Source: Hafnia alvei (GTDB taxonomy: Bacteria; Pseudomonadota; Gammaproteobacteria; Enterobacterales; Enterobacteriaceae). From it: 64,000 bases of DNA. Each line of letters opens with the position of its first letter. Position 1 is the first letter of the stretch. Position numbers and translations under genes: made by a program. Location of the stretch: the NCBI RefSeq assembly GCF_034424155.1, contig NZ_CP139992.1, forward strand, positions 1,876,012 through 1,940,011. Reading direction: 5' to 3'. The notes under the pieces were generated by a model. That model was not told where the DNA came from and searched no databases. It saw only the letters and a list, made by a program, of their open reading frames with translations. Positions 45,055-56,565 of the stretch are shown in pieces.

Positions 45055-46524
45055 TTATTGAGTGCGCTTTAGCGTAACGGCGCTCAATAACAGCAAAAGG
45101 GAGGCGGAAATCAAAACGGAAACAAACGCCTGATCAAACGCCATGTGGGCAAGGTGAGTCAGGGTCTGCGCCTGCTCAATATCCATGTTTCCCGCCAGCT
45201 TCAACGTTTCGTCGATACTGTCGTAGGCTTCGATATTCTCCTCAAACTCAGCGGGCAGTATCAGGCTGTTGCTATAGATGGCCGTCATCATTCCACCCAA
45301 TAGGGTAATGCCAAGTACGCTGCCTAATTCATACGCCATGTCTTCAATTGAGGCGGCCATCCCCGATTTTTCATTCGGCGCGTTGAACATAATAGCGGTT
45401 GAAGAAGCGGTAAATGCACCGCCGATACCGTAGCCAATCGCAATCAAATAGCCGAAGATCTCGATAATGCTTTCCTGATATCGCAGGGCTAAACCAATGA
45501 TGCCGAGTCCGGTTATTAGCAGACTTCCCAGTACGATCTTCTGCTCGCCATATTTTGGCAGCAAAAGGCCAGAAAAAGGCCCCGCCAGCGCTGAGGCGAG
45601 TGGGATCGGCAGGATGTATAACGCCGCCTGTAACGGTGACAATCCAACCACCAACTGGAGGCGTTGACTGAGTACCAATTCAACGCCGACCATCGCCAGC
45701 ATGGCGACCAACGCAATACAAACACCGCTGAAAAACATTCGATTGCTAAATAGCGAAAAATCAATCATGGGCGACTCAGACCTGCGTTGGCGTTTATAAA
45801 ATAGAACTAAAAATACGATGCCAATCAGGGCGGATAGCAGCATTATCGACCATGACGCATCCGGTTTACTGAGTTCTTTAAGCGCGTAGATCGATGCAAC
45901 CAGTCCTACCATGATCTGAATGGAGCCGAGATAGTCGCAAGGACGATTACTGGTACTGCCGCATTTGGGAATTCGCCGAATCGCCAGTGGAAATACCAGC
46001 AAAACCACCGGTACGTTAATCAGGAAAACGGAACCCCACCAGAAATATTCCAGCAAGGCACCGCCAATGACAGGGCCGATAGCCGCGCCGCCGGAGGCGA
46101 CAGCAGACCAAATACCAATGGCCAACACGCGCTCTTTAGGATCGGTAAACGTATGGCGAATAATCGAAAGCGTAGGCGGCATCATCATGGCTGCGCCCAC
46201 GGCCAAAAATACGCGTGAGGCGATGAGCAGCGGAGCACTCGGTGAGAATGCGGCGCACAGCGAGGCGGCGGCAAAAACTGGAAGACCATAGATAAATAAT
46301 TTTTTGTGGCCGATGCGATCGCTTAGCATGCCCGTGGCAGGCAATAGCCCAGCCACAACTAACGGATAGGCATTAATAATCCACAGTTTTTCTGAAGCAT
46401 TTGCGTTCAGTGACAGCGTTAGTTTAGGTAGCGCGGTGTACAGTACCGTCATATCAACAACGATTAAAAACAACGCACTGGATACGAGTGTGAGTGTTAG
46501 CCAGCGATAGTGTACGTTCATCAT
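45055..46524 (-). CDS. smvA: SmvA, MFS efflux pump for quaternary and cationic compounds
   Basis: Fourteen-helix MFS drug/proton antiporter of 489 residues, the size of Salmonella SmvA (methyl viologen, chlorhexidine and other cationic biocides). It has VVDMTVLYTALPKLTLSLNA in the first helix, the loop GMLSDRIGHKKLFIYG, the antiporter motif GIWSAVASGGAAIGPVIGG, and FTASSTAIMFNAPNEKSGMAASIE. The divergent TetR gene next to it is the known smvR arrangement. ATG 46524 or 46521 may be the start; the frame opens 14 codons earlier without support. Confidence 0.9.
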   Translation of the reverse strand: MMNVHYRWLTLTLVSSALFLIVVDMTVLYTALPKLTLSLNANASEKLWIINAYPLVVAGLLPATGMLSDRIGHKKLFIYGLPVFAAASLCAAFSPSAPLLIASRVFLAVGAAMMMPPTLSIIRHTFTDPKERVLAIGIWSAVASGGAAIGPVIGGALLEYFWWGSVFLINVPVVLLVFPLAIRRIPKCGSTSNRPCDYLGSIQIMVGLVASIYALKELSKPDASWSIMLLSALIGIVFLVLFYKRQRRSESPMIDFSLFSNRMFFSGVCIALVAMLAMVGVELVLSQRLQLVVGLSPLQAALYILPIPLASALAGPFSGLLLPKYGEQKIVLGSLLITGLGIIGLALRYQESIIEIFGYLIAIGYGIGGAFTASSTAIMFNAPNEKSGMAASIEDMAYELGSVLGITLLGGMMTAIYSNSLILPAEFEENIEAYDSIDETLKLAGNMDIEQAQTLTHLAHMAFDQAFVSVLISASLLLLLSAVTLKRTQ

Positions 46525-46609
46525 CTTGTCTCTAAAATTTGTGGCGCCGCAGGTGGCGACAATCATTCTGTTAACAAAGTTTATGAATGATAATGTATAG
46601 TTTCAATCC

Positions 46610-46621
46610 ATACGTACGTAT
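46610..46621. promoter_or_regulatory. Probable SmvR operator
   Basis: ATACGTACGTAT is a perfect 12-bp palindrome in the 116-bp gap between divergent smvA and smvR, 20 bp before smvR. TetR-family repressors bind such sites. Confidence 0.6.
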
Positions 46622-46640
46622 TTAAAACGAGGGTGCTTAA

Positions 46641-47213
46641 ATGGGACGTCAACGCAGTATCGATAGAGAAAAAGTGCTGGATGCAGCGGAAGAGATCATT
46701 GCGAACCATGGCGCTGCGGCATTGACTATCGACTCTGTGGCGCGTGCGATGGGGATCTCAAAAGGCGGCGTACAATACTGTTTTGGCAACAAAGACGCGC
46801 TGATTGATGCCATGTTCGAACGCTGGGGAAATGCCTACGATCGGGTGTTTGATCTCGTGGCTACGCAGGATGACTCACCGACTCATCGCGTTGCGGCACA
46901 TGTGGTTGCCACGCATAAATACGATCAGGCTTCCAGCGCTAAAGCCGCGGGGTTACTGGTCAATCTGCTACAGACCAAAGAGCATCTGGAAAATACGCGC
47001 AGCTGGTACCGTGAACGCATTGCAAATTTAGACCTCGATTCAGAGCAAGGAAAACAGGCCAGAATCGCGTTTTTAGCGACCGAGGGCGCATTTATGCTGC
47101 GTTATTTTGGTTTAATGGATATAGATCAAACCGAGTGGGAGTCTATATTTCAAGACATTGAAACGATTATTTTACCCACAGATAAAAATACAGATAAAGA
47201 GACCAATAAATAA
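46641..47213 (+). CDS. smvR: SmvR, TetR-family repressor of smvA
   Basis: TetR regulator of 190 residues. The helix-turn-helix is in ALTIDSVARAMGISKGGVQYCFGNKDALIDAMFERW (about 28-62). The C-terminal ligand domain is typical in length but not informative about inducers. It is divergent from smvA, as in Klebsiella and Enterobacter, where loss of smvR raises smvA expression and chlorhexidine tolerance. GAGG precedes ATG 46641. Confidence 0.9.
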   Translation: MGRQRSIDREKVLDAAEEIIANHGAAALTIDSVARAMGISKGGVQYCFGNKDALIDAMFERWGNAYDRVFDLVATQDDSPTHRVAAHVVATHKYDQASSAKAAGLLVNLLQTKEHLENTRSWYRERIANLDLDSEQGKQARIAFLATEGAFMLRYFGLMDIDQTEWESIFQDIETIILPTDKNTDKETNK

Positions 47214-47424
47214 CATGATGCGGACGTTATTAGATGGTGATAGATGCTCAAGAAATGATAGGTGAATAACTAAAAAGAAGTAATCACTAGCGAAGGTTTG
47301 TTTAAGTTAAATAGATTTCGTTTAACTTGAATGCATTTTTCTAAATATTCAATAAACCAAAATCGGATTATGAAAACGGGTTTATTTTTGCAGTGTAGGA
47401 TTTCCGTGTTTTATGACGATCTCG

Positions 47425-47590
47425 TTATGGCGAGGCTCCTATACAAACATAAGTTACCGCCCTGATGGTATCGAGAGAGACCACACAGGGAAATACAGGC
47501 ATCCATCGAATCAAGGTGTTGCCAAGGTAACTTTCAGTAAAATCAAGATATTGCTGAATACGTTGTATAGTGCTAAACCCAAGACGTAGG
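47425..47590 (+). ncRNA. M-box (ykoK) magnesium riboswitch
   Basis: The leader carries the conserved GCGAGGCTCCTATAC at its 5' side and GTATAGTGCTAAA at its 3' side, and the closing helix CTATACAA (47439-47446)/TTGTATAG (47563-47570) is perfect over 8 bp. These are the M-box hallmarks. It stands directly upstream of an MgtE-type Mg2+ transporter, the expected target. The outer boundaries are estimates. Confidence 0.88.
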
Positions 47591-47620
47591 GATCTATTTT
47601 CCTATCTTAGTCTTGTTCGC

Positions 47621-47646
47621 CCCTATGAGGTTTTAATTCTATAGGG
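47621..47646 (+). promoter_or_regulatory. Hairpin that can mask the mgtE ribosome binding site
   Basis: CCCTAT (47621-47626) pairs with ATAGGG (47641-47646); the latter contains the AGGG Shine-Dalgarno, nine bases before ATG 47656. A second stem, AAGAC (47581-47585)/GTCTT (47610-47614), links it to the M-box. Together they look like a translational expression platform. Confidence 0.55.
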
Positions 47647-47655
47647 AATCAAACT

Positions 47656-48669
47656 ATGTCTTACCACGTAAAAAATGCGATCCATAATCATAATGATGAG
47701 TTTGAAGATGATGCTATTGCTCAATATATGAGTACCGACTTCATCATGCTATCTCATATTCTTAGCGTACAAGAAGCACGTAAGGTCTTCCTCTCTCAAC
47801 TTAAAAGCAACGATATACCGGCACAAGTTTTCGTGGTTGCCGGTGAGCAATTATGCGGGGTATTACCCGTTAAGAAATTGCTTCAGGAAACAAATGATAC
47901 CCAAGATATTCGAAATTTAATGGAACATCACTTTTTCCATGTAAGCCCCGCAGATGAAAGAACCGAAGTTATTTCCCGTATTTCCAAGGAGGATGTCGAT
48001 ATTGTTCCCGTCGTTGCGGGCGGTAAATTAGTAGGATGCCTTACCGAAAGAGAAATTGCGCATTTATTAGAAGATGAAGTGACTGAGGATGCGCAGCGTC
48101 AGGGTGCCAGTTTGCCATTGGAAAAACCGTATCTAGAAACCAGCCCAATAACACTGTGGAAGAAGCGTTCAGTGTGGTTGTTACTGCTGTTTGTCGCTGA
48201 AGCTTACACCAGCAGCGTGATCCAACATTTTGAAGAGGCGCTGGAATCTGCCATTGCGCTGGCTTTCTTTATTCCGTTGCTTATTGGCACGGGGGGAAAC
48301 AGTGGTACACAGATAACTTCAACCTTGGTGCGTTCGATGGCGCTAGGTGAGGTACGGTTACGCGATCTGGGCAAAATTATCCGTAAAGAGATGACGACGT
48401 CGTTGATGATCGCGGCGACCTTAGGGCTTGCGGGGTGTGTTCGCGCATGGATGATGGGGATCGGCCCCGAAATTACGCTGATTGTTAGTTTAACGCTGGT
48501 CTGTATTACGCTGTGGAGCGCCGTAGTTTCCTCCGTTATCCCGATGGTATTGAAGCGCGTGGGCATTGACCCAGCGGTAGTATCTGCACCGTTTATTGCC
48601 ACGTTTATCGATGGAACCGGCTTGATTATTTATTTCAAAATTGCGCAGTACACCTTGGGAATCAATTAA
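47656..48669 (+). CDS. MgtE-family magnesium transporter, short form
   Basis: Mg2+ channel/transporter of 337 residues. It has a CBS-domain pair (about 25-145) and a C-terminal membrane part of five helices with the family signature FIPLLIGTGGNSGTQITSTLVRS and APFIATFIDGTGLIIYF. The N-terminal superhelical domain of long MgtE proteins is missing, so length (337 versus about 450) marks a short subtype. An M-box riboswitch upstream supports Mg2+ as substrate. It is followed by a strong hairpin shared with the convergent lipoprotein gene. Confidence 0.9.
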   Translation: MSYHVKNAIHNHNDEFEDDAIAQYMSTDFIMLSHILSVQEARKVFLSQLKSNDIPAQVFVVAGEQLCGVLPVKKLLQETNDTQDIRNLMEHHFFHVSPADERTEVISRISKEDVDIVPVVAGGKLVGCLTEREIAHLLEDEVTEDAQRQGASLPLEKPYLETSPITLWKKRSVWLLLLFVAEAYTSSVIQHFEEALESAIALAFFIPLLIGTGGNSGTQITSTLVRSMALGEVRLRDLGKIIRKEMTTSLMIAATLGLAGCVRAWMMGIGPEITLIVSLTLVCITLWSAVVSSVIPMVLKRVGIDPAVVSAPFIATFIDGTGLIIYFKIAQYTLGIN

Positions 48670-48720
48670 AGGCGAACCCGCTGTAGATTAAACGAAGTTC
48701 GAAAGAGAGTGACGGTTACA

Positions 48721-48750
48721 AATATCCCTTCCCGTAGGGGAAGGGATATT
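48721..48750. terminator. Perfect 13-bp hairpin between convergent genes
   Basis: AATATCCCTTCCC (48721-48733), loop GTAG, GGGAAGGGATATT (48738-48750). There is no real T tract, but the position between convergent stops suggests a two-way terminator. Confidence 0.65.
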
Positions 48751-48771
48751 CATTAGGTTATGCAGGCGAGA

Positions 48772-49206
48772 TTAGGAACAGAATGAACCGAATCTACCGA
48801 CCGGGCACGGTAGCATATTGATATGAACCGAGTCGGGATGCAGGTTATACATGCCGCCCCAAAAAGGATCGATCAGCCAGCCTGCACCTAATGTGGTTAA
48901 GTTACCGAATATATACCAGGCATTAGGGCGCGTTTTGAGCGGCATGATAACAGGCTGGAAGTCAGCTCTGGAAAAAGTGATCTGATAGTTCAGCCATCCC
49001 AAATAAGTGCCATCAGATTTCGGCAGCGTAACCGTTGAGGGCGTGGTTCCGGTGGCGGCAATTCGTCCGTAATTATCAGAAATAACGAACAGAGCCTGAG
49101 ACGGTGAGCTGTCTACATAAACAGTTTGAGCTTCATCAGCAACGATGGCGGCACATCCCGTCAGTGATAATACGGAGCCTAAGGCGAGAGCGGATAATTT
49201 TTTCAT
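48772..49206 (-). CDS. Lipoprotein of unknown function with a PEGA-like region
   Basis: Protein of 144 residues with a lipoprotein signal (lipobox LTGC, Cys at about 18) and Ala at +2, which predicts sorting to the outer membrane. The middle (VYVDSSPSQALFVISDNYGRIAATGTTPSTVTLP in shorter pieces) resembles PEGA-type surface repeats, and the end WYIFGNLTTLGAGWLIDPFWGGMYNLHPDSVHI fits a common small enterobacterial lipoprotein family. It has two C-terminal Cys (LPCPVGRFGSFCS). I chose ATG 49206; the ribosome binding site is weak. Confidence 0.78.
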   Translation of the reverse strand: MKKLSALALGSVLSLTGCAAIVADEAQTVYVDSSPSQALFVISDNYGRIAATGTTPSTVTLPKSDGTYLGWLNYQITFSRADFQPVIMPLKTRPNAWYIFGNLTTLGAGWLIDPFWGGMYNLHPDSVHINMLPCPVGRFGSFCS

Positions 49207-49368
49207 GTCAGGGCTTATTATCAAGTGGGTACTGAACTAAGAGCGACACATTACGTGGCAAACTTTAAATGTTCAGGCCTCAGGTTTTACCCGACATAAT
49301 CAAATGGCGTGAATGATTGGAATATTGAATGAAGGCAGGCAGCTCAATGGCCGCCTGCCATTAATCCC

Positions 49369-50388
<1,020 letters not shown>

Positions 50389-50423
50389 TTATTGAGGTAA
50401 TTGTTGCTGACAAATGAGCGGGA

Positions 50424-51731
<1,308 letters not shown>

Positions 51732-53384
51732 ATGCCTGCACTAAATAAGACTATTGTTTCTCTAACCGCGGTCGCGCTGTTTGTCAGCACGGCTACCTGG
51801 GCGAAAGATGATGCGACGCAAAAGACCGATTTTCTCCTGATCGGCGGCGGCATCATGAGTGCTTCACTGGGCACTTGGCTGCAAGAGCTACAGCCTGAAT
51901 GGAAACAGGTGATGGTTGAGAAACTCGACGGCGTTGCGCTTGAATCTTCTAACGGCTGGAATAATGCCGGAACGGGTCACTCAGCTAATATGGAGCTGAA
52001 CTACACGCCGGAGCGCGCAGATGGCACCATTGATGTCAGCAAGGCGTTGGATATAAACGAACAGTTTATGATTTCTCGCCAATTCTGGTCGGCTCAGGTT
52101 AAGCGCGGTATTTTGAAAGATCCTCACGCTTTTATTAATTCTACGCCGCATATGAGTTTCGTTTGGGGTGATAAAAACGTTAATTATCTGCAAAAGCGTT
52201 ACGATGCCTTACAGCAAACCACGCTATTCCAAGGCATGAAATTCTCGACCGATCACGCACAGATCCAGCAATGGGCACCGCTAGTGATGAACGGCCGCGA
52301 TGCCAACCAAAAAGTGGCTGCGACTTGGACTCCGGTGGGAACCGATGTTAACTACGGTGAAATCACTCGCCAACTGATCGGCAGCCTAAAGAAAAACAGT
52401 AACTTCTCTCTGCAAACCTCGGCAGAAGTGACCGAATTCAAGCGCAATGAGGACAATTCATGGCATGTCACGATCAAGGATATCAACAACGGCAGTGAAC
52501 ATGCGATTGACGCTAAATATGTATTTATCGGTGCGGGCGGTGGTGCACTAAAACTGCTGCAAAAGACGAGGATTTCTGAAGCGGAAAACTATGCCGGTTT
52601 CCCTGTCGGGGGCTCTTTCTTGATGACGGAAAATCCTGAGATTACCAAGCAGCATTTAGAAAAAGTGTATGGTCAGGCATCAGTCGGCGCACCGCCGATG
52701 TCAGTACCGCATTTAGATGCTCGCTTTATTGATGGTAAACGCGTGGTGTTGTTTGGGCCATTTGCGACGTTCTCGACTAAATTCCTGAAAAATGGCTCTA
52801 TCTTTGACCTGCTGAGCACCACCACAACCAGCAACTTTATTCCAATGACGGATGTCGGCTTGGATAATTTTGATCTGGTGAAATACCTCATTAGTCAGGT
52901 CATGCTGAGTGATGATGATCGCTTTGCTTCGCTGAAAGAGTACTACCCACTGGCGCAAAAAGCCGATTGGAAACTCATTCAAGCAGGTCAGCGTGTACAG
53001 ATCATCAAAAAAGATCCTGAGAAAGGCGGCGTACTGAAACTGGGTACAGAAGTGGTCGTCGATAAACAAAGAACGATCTCTGCGTTATTGGGCGCTTCAC
53101 CTGGTGCCTCGACTGCCGCACCAATCACGTTGAATGTGATTAAGCAAATGTTCCCAGAACAGTTCAATTCCCCAGAGTGGCAGAGCAAAATTCGCGATAT
53201 CGTACCTAGCTATGGTCAGAAGTTAAACGGTAACGCGGCGCTAACGCAGAAAACATGGGATGACACCGCGGCAGCGTTGCAATTAACGAAACCACCGGTG
53301 ATTCAAATGAACGATCATGGCCACATGGCGATAGAGGCGGAAGAAAAACGCCAAGATTCGCCACAGCACGATATGGCGCTGTAA
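51732..53384 (+). CDS. mqo: Mqo, malate:quinone oxidoreductase
   Basis: FAD-dependent membrane-associated enzyme that oxidises malate to oxaloacetate and passes electrons to quinone. It is 550 residues (E. coli 548). The dinucleotide-binding motif is [15 protein letters not shown] (about 36-50), followed by [24 protein letters not shown] and [16 protein letters not shown]. Like the E. coli protein it has a hydrophobic N-terminus (ending STATWA) that looks like a signal peptide. No good ribosome binding site precedes ATG 51732. A hairpin terminator follows. Confidence 0.96.
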   Translation: MPALNKTIVSLTAVALFVSTATWAKDDATQKTDFLLIGGGIMSASLGTWLQELQPEWKQVMVEKLDGVALESSNGWNNAGTGHSANMELNYTPERADGTIDVSKALDINEQFMISRQFWSAQVKRGILKDPHAFINSTPHMSFVWGDKNVNYLQKRYDALQQTTLFQGMKFSTDHAQIQQWAPLVMNGRDANQKVAATWTPVGTDVNYGEITRQLIGSLKKNSNFSLQTSAEVTEFKRNEDNSWHVTIKDINNGSEHAIDAKYVFIGAGGGALKLLQKTRISEAENYAGFPVGGSFLMTENPEITKQHLEKVYGQASVGAPPMSVPHLDARFIDGKRVVLFGPFATFSTKFLKNGSIFDLLSTTTTSNFIPMTDVGLDNFDLVKYLISQVMLSDDDRFASLKEYYPLAQKADWKLIQAGQRVQIIKKDPEKGGVLKLGTEVVVDKQRTISALLGASPGASTAAPITLNVIKQMFPEQFNSPEWQSKIRDIVPSYGQKLNGNAALTQKTWDDTAAALQLTKPPVIQMNDHGHMAIEAEEKRQDSPQHDMAL

Positions 53385-53392
53385 ATCGAGAT

Positions 53393-53419
53393 GCCCCCGG
53401 TGCTAGCCGGGGGCGTTTA
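53393..53419 (+). terminator. Terminator of mqo
   Basis: GCCCCCGG (53393-53400), loop TGCTAG, CCGGGGGC (53407-53414), then GTTTAT. The stem is very stable; the T tract is short. Confidence 0.7.
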
Positions 53420-53574
53420 TCTGCAAAAAATCTTACTCTATTCCTTTCCAAACCTCATCGAATTCAAATACGTTTTTGTGTGGGGTTTCCCCTCACTATC
53501 CGCCTCGGTACATTCCTGAACTCGTCATAAAGTGGTCTTACAAACAAGACCATGACCGAAACTAAGGGAACACC

Positions 53575-54888
53575 ATGACGAAAATTAAAACCGGTATTTG
53601 CCTGCTGGCACTATGTTTGGGAGCTGCGCTACAGGTGAATGCTGCGCCAGCGGCTAACGACTGCCATAGCTTGAAACTCGCGGTCTGCCCTGCACCGACA
53701 GACACACAGCTCCCCGATGTTAAAAACATGCTGACGTGGGATCAACAACAGCGGGTCGTCGGATTTCGTAACGACTACCGCTCCTATGAAGGTGACGTTT
53801 TCAAAGCCGGAAAAGCGATGCCCATACCGCGTGCGGCTCAGGATTTATCCGGTGTCACTTATCAATATCACGGCGTGAACATTGCGCTGAAAGATTACCT
53901 CAAGCGCAACAGCGTTACGGGCATGATGGTGATTAAAGATGGCAAAATAGTGTGGGATTATTACGGTCAGGGGAATACGCCGACCACGCTGTGGACATCG
54001 CGCTCGGTGGGGAAATCCGTGGTATCAACGCTGGTGGGAGTAGCGCTGAAAGAAGGAAAAATCACCTCGTTAGACGATGAGGTGGTTAAATACAATCCTG
54101 ATGTACGCGGTACGGCGTGGGAACATGTTACGATCCGCCAGCTGTTACAGCACACTTCGGGCGTTACCTGGGGCGAGGATTACACCAATCCTAAATCTGA
54201 CTTTGCGCAACTCACCCAGTGTGAAGCCAACAGTGACACTTACCATTGCGTCAATAAATTGGTGAAAGATCCACAGCGGAAAGCTTACGCCAAACCGGGA
54301 CAGGCATGGTCATACTCGTCTGGTGGGGCATGGCTGCTGGGCGATACGCTAGAAAAGGCGACCGGAAAATCGCTGGCACAGAATCTTCAGGAAAAAATAT
54401 GGCAACCCAACGGCATGATTAATGACGGTGTTTGGCATAGTTATCAAGTGGGCAAGCATGATGTTGGCGCACATGGATTCAACGCCACGCTGGAAGATTG
54501 GGGTAAATTTGGCCTGTTTATCATGAACGACGGCGTTCTGCCTGACGGAACTAAAATGTTACCCGATCATTGGGTTGCGGATGCACGAGCATGGAACCGA
54601 GCAGAGAAATCGGTGACCGCAGCTCATCCTGATGGCAGCTACGGTTACGAGTGGTGGAATAATAGCGTACCAGCGAATGCCGTTAACGTGGGGCCGAAAC
54701 ATGGGTTGGAAAGCCAAGATACCCTGTGGGCCTTGGGCATTTTTGGTCAGATGATCGTTGTGAATCAAAAAGAGAAGCTGGTTATCGTGCAGTGGTCTAC
54801 ATGGCCACAGGCGGAACCGTCCTTCAGTGCACAGCCACTTGAGGCTTCGCTGATGTTTAATGCTATCGCGAATCATTTAGCCAAATAG
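53575..54888 (+). CDS. Exported serine hydrolase, beta-lactamase/S12 family
   Basis: Periplasmic protein of 437 residues with a signal peptide ending ALQVNA. The penicillin-binding fold has the nucleophile motif SVGK (SRSVGKSVVSTLVG, about residues 143-146), the second motif Tyr in WSYSSGGAW (YSS where class C beta-lactamases have YAN), and HGLESQDTLWALG near the KTG-like strand. This pattern fits EstB and 6-aminohexanoate-dimer hydrolases better than AmpC, so esterase, amidase or D-amino-acid peptidase activity is more likely than resistance. It stands alone with a strong terminator. Confidence 0.85.
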   Translation: MTKIKTGICLLALCLGAALQVNAAPAANDCHSLKLAVCPAPTDTQLPDVKNMLTWDQQQRVVGFRNDYRSYEGDVFKAGKAMPIPRAAQDLSGVTYQYHGVNIALKDYLKRNSVTGMMVIKDGKIVWDYYGQGNTPTTLWTSRSVGKSVVSTLVGVALKEGKITSLDDEVVKYNPDVRGTAWEHVTIRQLLQHTSGVTWGEDYTNPKSDFAQLTQCEANSDTYHCVNKLVKDPQRKAYAKPGQAWSYSSGGAWLLGDTLEKATGKSLAQNLQEKIWQPNGMINDGVWHSYQVGKHDVGAHGFNATLEDWGKFGLFIMNDGVLPDGTKMLPDHWVADARAWNRAEKSVTAAHPDGSYGYEWWNNSVPANAVNVGPKHGLESQDTLWALGIFGQMIVVNQKEKLVIVQWSTWPQAEPSFSAQPLEASLMFNAIANHLAK

Positions 54889-54910
54889 TCAAACACATGT
54901 TTAGATGTTT

Positions 54911-54937
54911 AAACCACGCCTCGGCGTGGTTTTTTTA
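54911..54937 (+). terminator. Terminator of the serine hydrolase gene
   Basis: AACCACGCC/GGCGTGGTT with a two-base loop, followed by TTTTTTT, 23 bp after the stop. Confidence 0.92.
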
Positions 54938-55498
54938 TACTTATAACCCTTTGTATTTGAGCCGTGGGAGTGGGCTAGAGACGCGGAGTAAGGGCTTCAG
55001 AACGTCGCTAAACCTCGCAGGCAGATATCAATAACTCTCAGTAAATAATTATAAATCTCGCAAAGTTCAGTATTTTCTTATTAATAAGTTTTTTCTAAGC
55101 GTATAGGTTATGCCTGATGGTAAAACAATCCCTCTGAAATTAATAACTCTATTTAAATTCCTAAGAAATATTATTATTTATAATGGTTATATTTTTTATC
55201 AACATGAGGTTATTTATGGTTATTTTAAAACAGTACTAATGATTAATCTTTCTTTTGTATTTCTCGCGATCTGACATCCTTTAAAAAAAGGCGTAACGGT
55301 ATAATATCCGCTATATTATTCTTAATTTTTATGAATGAGATCAAATGAGGTATATAGGGTTTATTCGATTATTTCTCTCTTGTATAATTCAATCTTAAAT
55401 AGGCTATTCGATAAGATAGATGAGGATAATGAGATTCTATTTTTAACTGCGAAGGCTAATAATAGTGAAGATTGAAGTCACACTGGAGCTTACGGCTA
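54938..55498. other. AT-rich region upstream of the tad locus
   Basis: About 560 bp, strongly A+T-rich, with no supported gene. It should hold the promoter of the regulator gene, and its base composition suggests H-NS control, which is only an inference. Confidence 0.4.
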
Positions 55499-56089
55499 AT
55501 GAATGATGTAAGTAAGGATGACACGATATTCATCCTTGGGGATGGCATTCGGTTTGAGCCTGAAAAGCGCTGTCTGATTAACGACTTTGGAACAGTGATT
55601 AACCTGCCAGAAAATAGCTATCGATTCTTACTTCTTTTATTAGAAGGGGAGACCGATAAACAAAATATTATCAATCAGGTATGGCATGAGCAGCGCGGTT
55701 CAGTGAGTGACAGTAGCTACTATGGCCAAATCTATATGTTGAGAAAGTCATTTGATCAGATTGGACTTTCAAGCGCATTTATAAAAACGATACCCAGAAA
55801 AGGGGTCAAGTATATGGGGAATGTGCTGCGTGAGAAAAAATATCTACCCGATAGTGGCCAAGAGGATAAAGTGCCAGCACTCTCTTTGGCGACAACGGTT
55901 GGAATGAGTGAAGCGCTAGCATCTCCCTTAGAGACCATGGGATATGCTCACCACAAGGAGCCATCGAATAACGGAAAAGAGTGGTATCACTCACGTCGCT
56001 GGAATGTATTTATCTCGATATTATCGTTGCTAGCGGTGTGCTGGATATCAACACTTGTTGTGGTAGTCATTCTATTTTTTGCTAAATAA
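55499..56089 (+). CDS. Membrane-anchored winged-helix regulator (ToxR/CadC type)
   Basis: Transcription factor of 196 residues. An OmpR-type winged helix spans about residues 10-110 (DGIRFEPEKRCLINDFGTVINLPENSYRFLLLLLEG in pieces, then YYGQIYMLRKSFDQIGL and FIKTIPRKGVKYMG). A linker follows, and one membrane helix is at the very C-terminus (LLAVCWISTLVVVVILFFA), leaving almost no periplasmic sensor. It lies just upstream of flp on the same strand, so it probably controls the pilus genes. I chose ATG 55499 (GGAG ten bases upstream) over TTG 55472. Confidence 0.82.
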   Translation: MNDVSKDDTIFILGDGIRFEPEKRCLINDFGTVINLPENSYRFLLLLLEGETDKQNIINQVWHEQRGSVSDSSYYGQIYMLRKSFDQIGLSSAFIKTIPRKGVKYMGNVLREKKYLPDSGQEDKVPALSLATTVGMSEALASPLETMGYAHHKEPSNNGKEWYHSRRWNVFISILSLLAVCWISTLVVVVILFFAK

Positions 56090-56221
56090 TTCTCAGCGTT
56101 GTTTATCAATCATAAATTATAAAAACAAATATGACCTCAATAAGGACTCCTGAGGCGCAATAGCTTCTAATGGCTCCGTCGTTACCTATGGGGCATCGGC
56201 AACAACAAGATGGTTATTAAC

Positions 56222-56237
56222 ACGCCACCGAAATGGC
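56222..56237 (+). other. Small hairpin upstream of flp
   Basis: CGCCA (about 56222-56226) pairs with TGGCG across CCGAAA, within the 173-bp gap between the regulator gene and flp. No T tract follows. It may shape the flp leader. Confidence 0.35.
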
Positions 56238-56262
56238 GGATTTAAATTTACAAGGAATATAG

Positions 56263-56499
56263 ATGAACACTTTTTTAACTAAATGTTATGTGGCTGCTCA
56301 TGTTCGTTTTCATGAGTTTGGTAAAGATCAACGCGGTGTGACTGCGATTGAATATGCATTAATCGGTGTCGCTATGGCGACTCTGTTAGCATTTATTCTT
56401 GGTGATCAGAACTCCGGCTTCTTGGGCGCATTGAAAGAAACGTTTGATAAAATTGCTGAAGCAATCAAAAGCGTTACTATCAGCAAGACTACGCCGTAA
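56263..56499 (+). CDS. flp: Flp, Tad pilus major pilin
   Basis: Small prepilin of 78 residues. The class-defining segment is DQRGVTAIEYALIGVAMATLL: cleavage after Gly leaves VTAIEY at the mature N-terminus with Glu5 and Tyr6 of the Flp motif, followed by the hydrophobic assembly helix. The 25-residue leader is long for an Flp pilin. AAGGA lies six bases before ATG 56263. It is separated from the next gene by a hairpin that may attenuate the downstream genes. Confidence 0.93.
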   Translation: MNTFLTKCYVAAHVRFHEFGKDQRGVTAIEYALIGVAMATLLAFILGDQNSGFLGALKETFDKIAEAIKSVTISKTTP

Positions 56500-56565
56500 C
56501 GGAATACACTACCGTAACGCGATAACAATAAGTTAGAACGTATTTATTGTAAGGCTCTCTGTTTA

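Noticed and set aside
53575-54888. AmpC-type beta-lactamase
   Set aside because: The S12 fold is present, but the second motif is YSS rather than YAN and the overall sequence fits esterase or amidase members better.
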